Source: Rossellomorea aquimaris | Lineage (GTDB): Bacteria; Bacillota; Bacilli; Bacillales; Bacillaceae_B | Reading direction: 5' to 3' | DNA: 64,000 nt | Assembly (NCBI RefSeq): GCF_000935355.1 | Contig: NZ_JXZC01000002.1 | Span: 434,001 to 498,000 of the forward strand | Shown here: positions 36,717 through 46,628 of the stretch, piece after piece | How positions within the stretch are numbered: the stretch's first letter is position 1 | Layout: every line of letters starts with the position of its first letter | Position numbers and translations under genes: made by a program | The notes under the pieces: model-generated | The model's database searches: none | The model's input: the letters and a program-made list of their open reading frames with translations, nothing else | Told to the model about the DNA's origin: nothing

Positions 36717-38213
36717 TTAACAAAAGCCGTCCACAAATCTAACAAACGCCTTCTGTCCATTTTCATCCCTCTTAAATACACCGGCATCTTCAAGCACACG
36801 GGAGAATTTCTTCCCTAATTCTTCTCTGACGATGCCACCGACATTGTCATGTGTCACTTCCCCATGATAACGGTCCTTCAGTTCTTCCACCCACGGCTTA
36901 TGGTAGTCTGCCACCTGATGAGCTTCATCCAGCAGGGACTTTTCCACTTCCAACAGTTCATCTTTCAAGCGGGCCGGCAGAACGGCCAGACCCATCACTT
37001 CGATCAAGCCTATGTTTTCTTTCTTGATATGGTGGACATCTTCATGAGGGTGGAATATGCCCATTGGATGTTCATCATTCGTTCGATTGTTCCGTAGAAC
37101 GAGATCCATTTCATACTTCCCGTCACGCATGCGGGCGATGGGTGTAATCGTATTATGAGGTGTGTCCCCGGTAAAGGCCAGGATCTCCGCTTCAGGGTCA
37201 CTGTACCCTCTCCATCCTGATAAAATATCCTCCGTTGCATCCAGCAGAGCTTCCATGCTTCCGCTGTTCAAGCGGATCACGGACATCGGCCACTTCACGA
37301 TCGCCGCTTCCACTTCTGGATGACGGCTCATGGAAAAGGTATATTCTTTTTCCGCTTTCGCCATGGCAAAGTCATACCGTCCACCCTGATAGTGATCGTG
37401 AGAAAGGATCGATCCACCGACAATCGGAAGGTCTGCATTCGAGCCGGCAAAATAATGAGGGAACTGATCGACAAAATGAAGCAGCCGTTCGAATCCGCCA
37501 CGATTGATTTCCATCGGACGATGGGTTTCCGACAATACGATGCAGTGTTCGTTGTAATAGACATAAGGTGAATACTGAAGCATCCAGCCTTCATCTGCAA
37601 GGTTCAGGCGGATCACCCGGTGATTGGCCCGGGCAGGATGACCGATTCTCCCCTCATATCCTTCATTCTCGACACATAGTAAACACTGTGGATACTTCTG
37701 ATCCTTTTTCGGCATGGACTTTTCAAGGGCGATTTGCTTAGGATCTTTTTCCGGCTTGGATAGATTGATCGTAATATCGAGTTCCCCGTATTCAGTATCC
37801 ACTTTGTAGCTGATGTTTTGACTGATTCGTTTTGTCTGGATGTAATTGCTGTCCTGACTGAGCTGGTAAAAGTAATCGGTTGCCTGTTTGGGATCTTTTT
37901 TATAAAGATCGGTGAACGTTTGATTGATGACAGATGGACGTGCCACAAAACAGTCCATCACACTGGCCGAGAACATTTCTTTATGATCAAACAAATCTTC
38001 GATGATTCCATTTTCCACTGCATAAACCGTCAATGTTTCGAGCAGGTCGGGAATGGTGATACCGTCAAGTGAATCTGCCTCTTCAGCTTTATACTCTTCC
38101 ATTTTTAAAAGGGCAAGGATCCGGTTTCGCGCATAGATTTCATCCTCTTTTCCGATCAGTTCAGCCTCTAACGCTTTTTGTATAATCGCATCAATGGTCA
38201 AGAAAATGCTCAT
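36717..38213 (-). CDS. galT: UDP-glucose--hexose-1-phosphate uridylyltransferase
   Basis: The 498-residue enzyme is of the Firmicutes type 2 GalT form, longer than the 350-residue E. coli type. SILSHDHYQGGRYDF, PARANHRVIRLNL and YSPYVYYNEHCIVL are characteristic. It exchanges galactose-1-phosphate and UDP-glucose in the Leloir pathway. It is the last gene of galK-galE-galT, 6 bases after galE. Confidence 0.92.
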   Translation of the reverse strand: MSIFLTIDAIIQKALEAELIGKEDEIYARNRILALLKMEEYKAEEADSLDGITIPDLLETLTVYAVENGIIEDLFDHKEMFSASVMDCFVARPSVINQTFTDLYKKDPKQATDYFYQLSQDSNYIQTKRISQNISYKVDTEYGELDITINLSKPEKDPKQIALEKSMPKKDQKYPQCLLCVENEGYEGRIGHPARANHRVIRLNLADEGWMLQYSPYVYYNEHCIVLSETHRPMEINRGGFERLLHFVDQFPHYFAGSNADLPIVGGSILSHDHYQGGRYDFAMAKAEKEYTFSMSRHPEVEAAIVKWPMSVIRLNSGSMEALLDATEDILSGWRGYSDPEAEILAFTGDTPHNTITPIARMRDGKYEMDLVLRNNRTNDEHPMGIFHPHEDVHHIKKENIGLIEVMGLAVLPARLKDELLEVEKSLLDEAHQVADYHKPWVEELKDRYHGEVTHDNVGGIVREELGKKFSRVLEDAGVFKRDENGQKAFVRFVDGFC

Positions 38214-38219
38214 CCTTGT

Positions 38220-39215
38220 TCACTCTCCCTTTCTGTCGTTGTATCCATACGGATGGGTTTCGTGCCACTCCCAGGCATCCCCGATCATTCTCGTTATCGA
38301 GGTACGGGATGGACTCCAGCCCAGCAGTTCTTTCGCTTTTTCAGAAGAAGCGATCAGTTTGCTCGGGTCACCAGCTCTTCTTTTTCCGATTTTCTCGGGG
38401 ATCGGATGCCCGGTCACTTCCCTTGCAGCGTGGATCATTTCTTTCACTGAAAACCCCTGGCTGCTTCCCAGGTTGAAAATATTACTTTGTCCGGTGCGCT
38501 TCAGGTAATCAAGAGCAAGGATATGGGCTTCGATCAAATCATCGACATGAATGTAATCACGGATACAGGTTCCATCAGGAGTATCGTAGTCATCTCCAAA
38601 AATCGTGATGAACTCACGTTGTTCCAGGGCCACCTGTAGGATGATAGGAATCAAATGAGTCTCGGGAGTATGATCCTCACCGATTTCCCCGTGGGCACCA
38701 GCCACATTGAAATAACGGAGGGAAACAAATTTGATTCCATAGGCTTCATCGCACCATCTCATCATTTTTTCCATGGCAAGCTTCGTTTCGCCGTACGCGT
38801 TTGTCGGTAACGTCGGCATCTTCTCGGTGATCGGCACCTGTTCCGGCTCTCCGTACGTGGCAGCCGTTGATGAAAATACGATATGCTTCACACCGAATTC
38901 GTTCATCACCTCAAGGGTCACCTGGGTACCATACACATTGTTATCAAAGTACTTTAATGGATTCTCCATCGACTCGCCGACAAGGGAATTCGCGGCAAAA
39001 TGGATCACCCCATCTATTTTTTCCTTTTCAAACACAGATCGCAGAAAGTCTTTATCCCTGATGTCTCCATTGTAGAAGACCGCGTCCTCATGAACCGCTC
39101 CTCTATGACCTGTTTCCAAATTATCCACAACGATGGTTCTGTATCCGCGCTCCACAAGCTGAAATACCGCATGAGAACCAACATAACCTGCACCACCCAG
39201 CACTAACACGTTCAT
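38220..39215 (-). CDS. galE: UDP-glucose 4-epimerase GalE
   Basis: The 331-residue SDR enzyme has [11 protein letters not shown] at the N-terminus, [24 protein letters not shown] and the catalytic YGETKLAME (Tyr-x3-Lys). [15 protein letters not shown] is typical of GalE. It regenerates UDP-glucose from UDP-galactose. Its start overlaps the galK stop by 4 bases (39212-39215), so the two are translationally coupled. Confidence 0.93.
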   Translation of the reverse strand: MNVLVLGGAGYVGSHAVFQLVERGYRTIVVDNLETGHRGAVHEDAVFYNGDIRDKDFLRSVFEKEKIDGVIHFAANSLVGESMENPLKYFDNNVYGTQVTLEVMNEFGVKHIVFSSTAATYGEPEQVPITEKMPTLPTNAYGETKLAMEKMMRWCDEAYGIKFVSLRYFNVAGAHGEIGEDHTPETHLIPIILQVALEQREFITIFGDDYDTPDGTCIRDYIHVDDLIEAHILALDYLKRTGQSNIFNLGSSQGFSVKEMIHAAREVTGHPIPEKIGKRRAGDPSKLIASSEKAKELLGWSPSRTSITRMIGDAWEWHETHPYGYNDRKGE

Positions 39216-40390
39216 ACGATCACCTCTTTGTCTATTTCTGTTGCACCATTACCGATACTTGCTACATAGAAGGTTGCTTCATACCCTATGTCACCCTTAT
39301 ATTTCTCGCCTACTCCGTCAATGAAACTCTCCACATAATCCTTTTCCACAATCGCAATTGCGCAGCCGCCGAAGCCTGCCCCGGTCATCCTCGCCCCGAC
39401 TACGCCCTCTTGATTCCATGCTGCTTCCACAAGGGCATCAAGCTCTTTTCCCGTCACTTCATAATCGTCACGGAGCGAAACATGGGATTCATTCATCAGC
39501 TTCCCGAATTCATGAAGCTGTCCGTTTTGTAAAAATTGAAGAGCTTTAAGCGTACGTCGATTTTCATATACAGCATGCTTGGCTCTTTTTTGTTCGACTT
39601 CATTCGGGATCACATGCTTATGAAGCTCGAATCCTTCTTCCGTCAGCTCACCCAACGAACCGATATCCGTCACAGATTTCAGGCTTTCCAGGGCAGATTC
39701 ACATTCCGTTCTACGTTCATTGTATTTTGAACCGGCGAGCTCCCGGCGTTTATTGGAATTCATGATGATGATATTGTGATGCTCAAGATCGATAGGTGCG
39801 TATTGAAAGTGAAGGGTGTTGGTATCCAGTAAAATACCGGCTCCCTCTTTCCCCATTCCTATCGCAAATTGATCCATGATCCCGCTGTTCACACCGATGA
39901 ATTCGTTTTCCACCTTTTGTCCCGTCTTAACGAGAGCGATCCGGTCCACATCCAGTTCAAACAGTCCCTGGAGCATGACACCTGTCGCCAATTCAATGGA
40001 AGCCGATGAAGATAAACCGGCACCGTTTGGAATATTTCCGTAGAAAAGAACTTCCATCCCCATGTTGATACGGTTTGTATCCATTAAATAACGGATCATT
40101 CCTTTCGGGTAATTCGCCCACTCATGATCTTGATTATAGTCCAGGCTGTCGAGATCAAATTCTATGACGCCCGTATGGTCAAAGTTCAAGGAATAAAGGC
40201 GTACCAGACGGTCTTCACGCTTTCTTGCCACTGCATAGGTGCCGAACGTAATCGCACAAGGAAACACATGCCCTCCGTTATAATCCGTGTGTTCCCCGAT
40301 TAAGTTGATCCGCCCAGGGGCAAAAAACACACGTTTTGCTTCATTGCCGAAAATCTCCTGAAAACTCCTGAAAAGTTGCTGAACATCCAT
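39212..40390 (-). CDS. galK: galactokinase GalK
   Basis: The ATG at 40390 follows TAGGAGG and gives 392 residues; the longer frame overlaps the binding site. Signature motifs are [15 protein letters not shown] (galactokinase signature), [13 protein letters not shown] (GHMP ATP loop) and [13 protein letters not shown]. It phosphorylates alpha-D-galactose. It is the first gene of the Leloir operon; a cre-like site and a perfect 19-bp palindrome lie 97-170 bases upstream. Confidence 0.94.
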   Translation of the reverse strand: MDVQQLFRSFQEIFGNEAKRVFFAPGRINLIGEHTDYNGGHVFPCAITFGTYAVARKREDRLVRLYSLNFDHTGVIEFDLDSLDYNQDHEWANYPKGMIRYLMDTNRINMGMEVLFYGNIPNGAGLSSSASIELATGVMLQGLFELDVDRIALVKTGQKVENEFIGVNSGIMDQFAIGMGKEGAGILLDTNTLHFQYAPIDLEHHNIIIMNSNKRRELAGSKYNERRTECESALESLKSVTDIGSLGELTEEGFELHKHVIPNEVEQKRAKHAVYENRRTLKALQFLQNGQLHEFGKLMNESHVSLRDDYEVTGKELDALVEAAWNQEGVVGARMTGAGFGGCAIAIVEKDYVESFIDGVGEKYKGDIGYEATFYVASIGNGATEIDKEVIV

Positions 40391-40486
40391 TCTGATTCCT
40401 CCTACCATTTATACCGATCTTTCACTAGCTATCGTTCATGTCGCGAGAGTCCTGTAAAGAATTTCGCGGATATAGTTTAAAATTAC

Positions 40487-40500
40487 AGAAACCGCTTTCA
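40487..40500 (-). promoter_or_regulatory. cre-like site (CcpA) before galK
   Basis: AGAAACCGCTTTCA matches the cre core and differs by one base from the site before the GH4 gene at 26571-26584. Its position upstream of galK predicts carbon catabolite control. Confidence 0.6.
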
Positions 40501-40541
40501 ACCCCATGATAAAACAAGGAAGGAAAAAGGTCAATAAAATT

Positions 40542-40560
40542 TTAGTAAAAGTTTTACTAA
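40542..40560. promoter_or_regulatory. 19-bp perfect palindrome, likely GalR/LacI-type operator
   Basis: TTAGTAAAA-G-TTTTACTAA is perfectly symmetric. A related but imperfect sequence (TATTAAATTTTACTA, about 44932-44946) lies before the symporter gene of the same cluster. Odd-length palindromes of this size are typical of LacI-family operators, although those usually have a central CG; the assignment is inference. Confidence 0.55.
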
Positions 40561-40601
40561 GTTTTATTTATGGTTAATTCTTTATCTTTGAATAAGGTGT
40601 A

Positions 40602-40643
40602 AAAAAACACCAGACCTCAATCAATCACAGCCTGATGTTTTTT
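40602..40643 (-). terminator. terminator of the GH36 gene
   Basis: On the minus strand AAAAAACATCAGGC pairs with GTCTGGTGTTTTTT around a 14-base loop, 10 bases beyond the GH36 stop. Confidence 0.8.
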
Positions 40644-40652
40644 ATAATGTTT

Positions 40653-42896
40653 TCAATCCACCTCAGATAGAATGAAGATCTCAGAAGTAAAGTCACCCGA
40701 CTCTTCGATGCCGCCCAGTTGTGTGCCTGAATAGCCGCTATCCAGCTGAATCCCCACATGCATCAGTTCATCTCCGAAATAGGTACCACCCCTACCGTTG
40801 ATGCGGTATTCCTTATCCGGATCGAGCCCCTTCAGTAAGAGCCGTTCATATCCTTGATTCGGTTTAGAGAGCACTTGATAATATCCTGCAATCGCTTTTT
40901 TTCGATCAGAGGACACCGTCATCCAGGAAGTCACGTTTCCATCCCCTTCAAATGGACTGATCAGGCGATGAAAATCACCGTACTGAAGGGTATTGCGGTG
41001 CTTTTTATAAAAATCGATCTGGGCTTTCACCTGTTCCTTCTCGTGAGCAGTCATTTTCGTCACATCAAGCTCGTACCCGAAAATACCAAAAAAGGCCGTA
41101 TTTCCTCTTGTATGCAAGGATGTGACACGTCTCACCTGATGGTTCGGAACCTCCGATACGTGGGCCCCCATGGAACTGAGGGGATAGACTAACGATGTCC
41201 CGTATTGGATCTTCAACCGTTCCACTGCATCCGTATCGTCACTGGTCCACCCTTGAGGAGCGTAGTACAGCATACCCGGATCAAACCGTGCACCGCCGCT
41301 CGCGCAGGATTCGAATAAGATATGAGGGAATGCGGAAGTCAATCTTTCATACAAATCATAGACACCGAGAATATATCGGTGAGGGACTTCCCGCTGACGT
41401 TCTGACGGAAGTACCGCTGAACCGATTTCAGTCATATAGCGGTTCATATCCCATTTCACATACGAAATAGGGGCTTTTTCCAACACATCCGCCATCATGC
41501 CATAGAGATGATCCACCACTTCTTTCCTTGAAAAATCGAGTACATACTGATGACGTCCGTGCGAAGGGGCTCTGCCCGGGACATGGATGATCCAGTCCGG
41601 ATGCTTTTCATAAAGTTCACTGGCCTTCGACACCATCTCAGGCTCGAACCATAACCCGAAATCCATGCCCAATTGCTTGATTTTCTCTGCAAGGGACGGG
41701 ATGCCTGCCGGAAGCTTATCCTTGTCGACAAACCAGTCCCCCAGTGAAGTGGTATCGTCATTCCGTTTCCCGAACCAGCCGTCATCCAGGACGAATAACT
41801 CCACCCCCAATTCTTTGGCCGTGCGGGCGATCGTTACAATCTTCTCTTCATCAAAATCAAAATAGGTGGCTTCCCAGTTGTTGATCAGAACCGGACGTTC
41901 TTTATCCCGCCACATGCCGCGGGCAAGCCTGTTTCTGTATAGTTCGTGATATTCCCTGCTGAGACCATTCAATCCGGCATCTGAATATGCCATGACCACT
42001 TCCGGGGTCTGGAAGCTCTCGCCACTCTCCAGAAGCCAGCTGAAATCAAACGGGTTGATCCCCATAAAAACCCGGGTGACATCATACTGATCCACTTCAG
42101 CCTGGGCCAGGAAGTTCCCGCTGTACACCAGACTGAAACCGTAGACTTCCCCTTGGTGTTCCGTTGTTTGGGGACGTTTAAGGGCCAGGAATGGATTTTG
42201 CTGACTGCTGCTCGTTCCGCGCGTACTTGAAATACTTTGGATCCCCGGCTGTAACTTTCTCGAGCTCACATGACGTTCCCTTGACCAGCCACCGGATAAC
42301 TGAACAAGGTCAAAAGTAGAATCAGGCAAATCAACCGAACAGCTTAATGAACGATCCAGTTGCAGCTTTTGATTCCCGTCATTAACGAATTTCGCCGAAC
42401 GAACGATCACGTCACGGTCATAGTAACAGGAATACAAAAGAATGATCCTTGCATCGAGAAGCTCGTCCCTCAATGTAATTTCAAGGGTCTCTGCTTCAGA
42501 GTCATCTTCTGTATAGGTGGCAGGAAGACCCTCAAGCCCCGGCTTTCCATGGATGATCCGATAGCCTTCATACCGAAAATCCGTGATTCGGCTCCCGTTT
42601 TCCTGAAGAATCTGAAAGGCCGGTTCACGGTAATCTGTTGTCCCATAGCTCGGGAATTCCTGACGGAGGAAGTCGAGTGAAAAAGATAAATCCCCTTCGA
42701 ACACACACGAAGAAGTCGCTCGGTGCTCCTCTTTATACAGGTGGGAAAAATCGTCACGATGACGGACTCTCTTCCCATAATGAAGCTGACCAAGCTGCCC
42801 GTTTCGCAGCACATTGAAAATATAACTTATATTTTTCCCTTGCAGGTGAAATACCTTGTTGAGTTCGTTAACGTAAATGAGTGTATTCTTTTTCAA
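40653..42896 (-). CDS. GH36 alpha-galactosidase
   Basis: The 747-residue cytoplasmic enzyme cleaves alpha-1,6-galactosides such as melibiose and raffinose. The start is TTG at 42896 after GGGAGG. The catalytic barrel shows EATYFDFDEEK, FVLDDGWFG, LWFEPEMVS, SYVKWDMNRYMTEIGS (nucleophile Asp) and FESCASGGARFDPGML followed by WTSDDTD (acid/base Asp). The length and motifs match tetrameric bacillary GH36 enzymes. It has its own terminator and a 10-bp-arm inverted repeat in its leader (42923-42946). Confidence 0.93.
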   Translation of the reverse strand: MKKNTLIYVNELNKVFHLQGKNISYIFNVLRNGQLGQLHYGKRVRHRDDFSHLYKEEHRATSSCVFEGDLSFSLDFLRQEFPSYGTTDYREPAFQILQENGSRITDFRYEGYRIIHGKPGLEGLPATYTEDDSEAETLEITLRDELLDARIILLYSCYYDRDVIVRSAKFVNDGNQKLQLDRSLSCSVDLPDSTFDLVQLSGGWSRERHVSSRKLQPGIQSISSTRGTSSSQQNPFLALKRPQTTEHQGEVYGFSLVYSGNFLAQAEVDQYDVTRVFMGINPFDFSWLLESGESFQTPEVVMAYSDAGLNGLSREYHELYRNRLARGMWRDKERPVLINNWEATYFDFDEEKIVTIARTAKELGVELFVLDDGWFGKRNDDTTSLGDWFVDKDKLPAGIPSLAEKIKQLGMDFGLWFEPEMVSKASELYEKHPDWIIHVPGRAPSHGRHQYVLDFSRKEVVDHLYGMMADVLEKAPISYVKWDMNRYMTEIGSAVLPSERQREVPHRYILGVYDLYERLTSAFPHILFESCASGGARFDPGMLYYAPQGWTSDDTDAVERLKIQYGTSLVYPLSSMGAHVSEVPNHQVRRVTSLHTRGNTAFFGIFGYELDVTKMTAHEKEQVKAQIDFYKKHRNTLQYGDFHRLISPFEGDGNVTSWMTVSSDRKKAIAGYYQVLSKPNQGYERLLLKGLDPDKEYRINGRGGTYFGDELMHVGIQLDSGYSGTQLGGIEESGDFTSEIFILSEVD

Positions 42897-42922
42897 TTGA
42901 GTGACCTCCCATTTGGTTTAAT

Positions 42923-42946
42923 AACGCTCTTTTCTCAAAGAACGTT
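42923..42946. promoter_or_regulatory. inverted repeat in the leader of the GH36 gene
   Basis: AACGCTCTTT (42923-42932) and AAAGAACGTT (42937-42946) form 10-bp arms with one mismatch and a 4-base spacer, 27 bases before the GH36 start. It may be an operator or a leader hairpin. It is unlike the 19-bp palindrome near galK. Confidence 0.4.
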
Positions 42947-42983
42947 GTTTTTATTGATTTCTATAAAGGATACATGCTTAGAA

Positions 42984-43114
42984 AGTTGATTGGAGCGGAA
43001 GGATGCTCGACTCCTGCGGGAATAGCGGGAAAGTTGAGACCCCACAGGGAGGAAGCCCGAGGAGGCTCAACTCACGCCCCGCGGAAAGCGAGAATCCTGC
43101 AGCGGAAATCAACT
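42984..43114. repeat. 131-bp dispersed Bacillaceae-type repeat with AGTTGATT ends
   Basis: The element starts AGTTGATTGGAGCGGAAGG and ends GCGGAAATCAACT, giving 8-bp terminal inverted repeats AGTTGATT/AATCAACT. It is G/C-richer than its surroundings and contains CTCCTGCGGG, AGACCCCACAGG, CGAGGAGGCTCA and CCCCGCGGAAAGCGAG, which can fold internally. I recognise closely similar sequences as a common intergenic repeat in Bacillus genomes; no transposase is present. It separates the GH36 gene from the symporter terminator. Confidence 0.75.
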
Positions 43115-43166
43115 ACCACTTTCAACCTTAAGACAGCCACAAACTTTTGGGTAAAATAGCCAATTT

Positions 43167-43206
43167 ACAACAAAACAGCCAGGCAATCACCTGACTGTTT
43201 TGTTGT
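43167..43206. terminator. terminator of the symporter gene
   Basis: Arms ACAACAAAACAGCCAGG and CCTGACTGTTTTGTTGT (one wobble) enclose a 6-base loop just beyond the symporter stop at 43217. T-rich sequence inside the arms suits termination on the minus strand. Confidence 0.8.
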
Positions 43207-43216
43207 AACTATTGTT

Positions 43217-44803
43217 CTACGCTCCAATCCCGACAGGAGAGAAGACCATATAGATGATGATCATGGCAATCGTACAAGCAATCCCGATCGGATAGACGAT
43301 TTTCCATGGTGTCATATCGACCTTATGAGATTCCTGCAGCGTATACTCCGTGTCTCTCGGTTTGAACTTCCCGATAATCAGCATCAGTGCTGAACATAGC
43401 ACGAAAAGTATTCCTAAAATATGCAGGAAGTGAAGGCCCGTATCCCAGAATAACTGTGTAATCGCATACAACGTAATGAACACAAATAGCGAAATTTTCG
43501 CTGCAATCGCCGGTACCCTTTTCGTCATGTAACCGACAATGATGATCGTAAAGATCGGCACATTGTAGAAACCGTTTACAATCTGGAGATACTGGAAGAA
43601 TCCTTGTGGCGCCTTTTCAATGAGAGGTGCCAGAACCATGGCGAAAACGGCGAGTAATACTCCGAAATACTTCCCGTTTTTGACGAGCTGCTTATCAGAA
43701 GCACCCGGTTTCACGTATGGCTTATAAATATTCAGCGTAAATAGTGTGACAGAAGAGTTCAGCGCCGAGTTAAATGACGATAAGATCGCCCCGAACAACA
43801 CAGCTGCAAAGAATCCTACAAGAGGCGTTGGCAGGATTTCATTCACCAGTCGTGGATAAGCATCCGTCGGCTCAAGATTCTCTCCAAACATGTTATACGC
43901 GATGATTCCAGGCAGAATCAAGAAGAATGGTCCGACCAACTTCAATGCTGCTGCAATCAGAACCCCTTTTTGACCTTCTTTCAGATTCTTCGCGGCAAGG
44001 GCACGCTGCATAATATGCTGAGCCGTACCCCAGTAGAAAAGGTTCACCAGGAGCATTCCCGTAAACATCGTACTGAACGGAACGGGATCCTCAGGCTTAC
44101 CGATCGCATTCAGTTTCTCGGGTGTATTTTCCATGATGGTGCCGAACCCTTTAAAGAGGGAACCATCACCCAGAACAACCAGACCGATGACTGGAATCAT
44201 CAATCCACCAATCAAAAGCCCGACTCCGTTGATCGTATCGGAAACGGCAACCGCTTTCAATCCACCGAAAATGGCATACAGGGAACCGATGATCCCAATC
44301 GACCACACCGTGATCCAAAGTGCCGTTGTACGGTCCACTCCCAACATTTCAGGAACGTTGAAGATCCCACTCAGTGCCACTGCCCCTGAATAAAGGATGG
44401 GAGGCAATAAGTTAAACACATACCCGAACAAGAAAAGAATCGTAACGATTTGCTTCGTACCAGAGTCAAATCGTTCTTCAAGAAAATCAGGTATCGTCGT
44501 GATTCCCCCTTTTAAATAGCGGGGAAGTAGATAAAACGCTACAAGTACCAGAGCAATGGCTGACCCGACTTCCCAGCCCATCACCGACATATTATCGGTG
44601 TAACCCTGGGCGTTCAGTCCTATGAGCTGCTCTGTGGATAAATTCGTAAGCATAAGTGATCCCCCGATCACCCAGCCGGTCAAACTGCGGCCTGCAAGAA
44701 AATACCCTTCCTGTGTCCCCAGATCCTCGTCCCTTGTTTTCCAATACGAAATCAACGCAACAAGAAGCGTGAAAAATAAGAAGGAAACAATTGTGAATAC
44801 CAT
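43217..44803 (-). CDS. sodium:solute symporter (SSS family), sugar type
   Basis: The 528-residue membrane protein has about fourteen hydrophobic segments and the SSS pattern: YFLAGRSLTGWVIGGSLMLT, GWEVGSAIALVLVAFYLLP, AIFGGLKAVAVSDTINGVG (sodium-site region) and LFGAILSSFNSALNSSVTLF. These fit SglT/YidK-like galactose or glucose cotransporters. Position at the head of the galactoside cluster suggests uptake of galactose or a galactoside. GAGGAG precedes the ATG. Confidence 0.85.
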   Translation of the reverse strand: MVFTIVSFLFFTLLVALISYWKTRDEDLGTQEGYFLAGRSLTGWVIGGSLMLTNLSTEQLIGLNAQGYTDNMSVMGWEVGSAIALVLVAFYLLPRYLKGGITTIPDFLEERFDSGTKQIVTILFLFGYVFNLLPPILYSGAVALSGIFNVPEMLGVDRTTALWITVWSIGIIGSLYAIFGGLKAVAVSDTINGVGLLIGGLMIPVIGLVVLGDGSLFKGFGTIMENTPEKLNAIGKPEDPVPFSTMFTGMLLVNLFYWGTAQHIMQRALAAKNLKEGQKGVLIAAALKLVGPFFLILPGIIAYNMFGENLEPTDAYPRLVNEILPTPLVGFFAAVLFGAILSSFNSALNSSVTLFTLNIYKPYVKPGASDKQLVKNGKYFGVLLAVFAMVLAPLIEKAPQGFFQYLQIVNGFYNVPIFTIIIVGYMTKRVPAIAAKISLFVFITLYAITQLFWDTGLHFLHILGILFVLCSALMLIIGKFKPRDTEYTLQESHKVDMTPWKIVYPIGIACTIAMIIIYMVFSPVGIGA

Positions 44804-45212
44804 AGTTGAAACTCCTCTCTATCAATCTCTCTTTTTAGCTGTTTTATAAAGCTGAATGAAGACTTTTCTAAATCTTTAAAAACAGTATAACGTGAAAGCG
44901 CTATTATAGTAAACATTTTAGTAAATAAAATTATTAAATTTTACTATTATTTTTTACCAGAGAGGAAATACGCTTCTATCCGTGAAAAGGAAAAAGGCTT
45001 AAAAAGGCAAACGTACAGGTACTTTTCAAGAAGGTTGGACCCTGGGAGAATGGAGGATCCTTTCCATGTGAAGATCGTATGTACCGGATATCATGATCAA
45101 AGGTTTGTACCTGGAACCTGAAAAAGAAATCAAAAAAAGACACCCCATAAACGATAGGATGTCTTTCCTGGCTTTTCACTCAATCAATTGACTAGAGCTG
45201 GCAAACGTTTCT
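44804..45212. other. 409-bp intergenic region between symporter and anti-sigma genes
   Basis: It contains the symporter promoter region with a cre-like TGAAAGCGCTATTA at 44893-44906 and TAGTAAA/TTTTACTA half-sites at 44907-44946. The anti-sigma terminator is at 45132-45166. A TTTGTACCTGGAACCTG segment near 45104 may be a decayed relative of the GTACCAGGTAC repeat at 52170-52209. No gene is apparent. Confidence 0.5.
45132..45166 (-). terminator. terminator of the ECF sigma/anti-sigma operon
   Basis: On the minus strand AAAGACATCC pairs with GGGGTGTCTTT around a 10-base loop and is followed by a run of T. Confidence 0.75.
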
Positions 45213-46628
45213 CTACCATCCATGATAAACCAACACTTCATTTTTCACCTCGAGTAATTCCCCTGAGTTTCCTTCTTCCACTTTATACGGCTCACCGGTC
45301 TGTATAACCGTGTCTACAATGGCAGCGAATTGGTCCCTTGTATATTTCTTGGATCGAAGTGACATCAAATCGATAAAGAGGTCCTTATATTCCACATCAG
45401 CTGCAGACACGAGAGAAACGGTGGCTATGATCTTTCTGCCTATAATGACGTGTGACATATCCGAGTTAGGAGTATAGTAGAAACGTCCTCCGTACCTCTT
45501 TGCAATTTCATCATAATCCTTACCGAATTTATAGATATCGAAATCACGACTTAGCTTAAACGTACGTCCATTAGAATCAGTCATAGTGAATTCCATCGGG
45601 TATAGCTCGTCTTCGGGACTGTCTTGGTTCGTCTCTTCATTTTCTTTCTCATCTGCAGAGGCACTTCTTACCTCGCCGCTGCTTATCTTTTCCTTTTCAA
45701 GCTTTGCTTCTTCTTCAAGTCGCGTTTTCTCTTCCTCCTCTTCTTTCACCTGATAGAACGCATCTTTTGCCGACTCTATACCTTCTTTCATTTCAGAAGT
45801 CGCCTGATTATCGGGCAAAAAGGTAACCTGCTTCATCACTCTCTCTGCTTCTTGTTCGAAATCCTCTTCGTTTAAAGATTGTTCCTCTGCCATCTCTTTA
45901 AGGTTTTCGATTTCTTGTTGAGCTTCCCTGTATTGATTAAACGTTTGATCAATACGATTCACCTGTGTCGAATACTGATTGGTAAAAAACGCTCTGAGTG
46001 ACGGGCTTTCAAGTTTGTCGAATGTGTTTGATTTTTCCGCTAGTTCGCTTTTTATTGACGCTACCTTTTCGGCCACTTTTTCCTCTAAAGGGCTTTTCTC
46101 GAGGAGGCTTCTCACTTCATTAATGTTCTGTTGAAGTTCATTGGCCACTGGGACGGTCTTATTATAATCCTCTATTTCATTCATCATCGGAAGTAATTGT
46201 TGACGGAGTTCCCTTTCCATTTCTTCTGCACTTTCCAATTCCTTCTCAGCCTTGCTCAGTGATACTTGAGCCGATTTCAATTCGGAAGGTTCGATCGTTT
46301 TCAGCAATCCACCTTCTTCCGTATCCTTCAGGTTCGATTCCATTTCTTCATAAACGGATTGAATGTTCGCCTCCGCATCAGCGAATAGCTGATTGGCTTT
46401 CTCTTTCTCTGTTTCAGAAATGATATATACCGTCAGGATAGAAAAAACGAGTAACCCTACAGCTGCAGCGACAAGGTTGCCAAACCCGCCCTCTTTCCAG
46501 GCTTTCTTCTTTGAAGACGGAGAAGGTTCATGACGGAGTATGGCTGAATGGATCCGTTCTTTCGCCTCTTCATTTAATTGAAGCGGGGGAAGCTTTTTTG
46601 ATAGGTTGCTTTCATTATGATTCTTCAT
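45213..46628 (-). CDS. membrane protein with long coiled-coil ectodomain, putative anti-sigma factor
   Basis: The start at 46628 is chosen because GGAGG lies 8 bases upstream; an ATG 6 bases earlier is too close. The 471-residue product has a 45-residue cytoplasmic N-terminus (PPLQLNEEAKERIHSAILRHE), one membrane segment (about 49-70) and a long charged coiled-coil region (about 75-320), then a C-terminal globular part (about 340-471: FTMTDSNGRTFKLSRDF). It overlaps the sigma gene by 14 bases. The layout fits a membrane anti-sigma factor sensing the wall, but the N-terminus lacks a recognised zinc anti-sigma motif, so the role is inferred from position. Confidence 0.65.
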   Translation of the reverse strand: MKNHNESNLSKKLPPLQLNEEAKERIHSAILRHEPSPSSKKKAWKEGGFGNLVAAAVGLLVFSILTVYIISETEKEKANQLFADAEANIQSVYEEMESNLKDTEEGGLLKTIEPSELKSAQVSLSKAEKELESAEEMERELRQQLLPMMNEIEDYNKTVPVANELQQNINEVRSLLEKSPLEEKVAEKVASIKSELAEKSNTFDKLESPSLRAFFTNQYSTQVNRIDQTFNQYREAQQEIENLKEMAEEQSLNEEDFEQEAERVMKQVTFLPDNQATSEMKEGIESAKDAFYQVKEEEEEKTRLEEEAKLEKEKISSGEVRSASADEKENEETNQDSPEDELYPMEFTMTDSNGRTFKLSRDFDIYKFGKDYDEIAKRYGGRFYYTPNSDMSHVIIGRKIIATVSLVSAADVEYKDLFIDLMSLRSKKYTRDQFAAIVDTVIQTGEPYKVEEGNSGELLEVKNEVLVYHGW

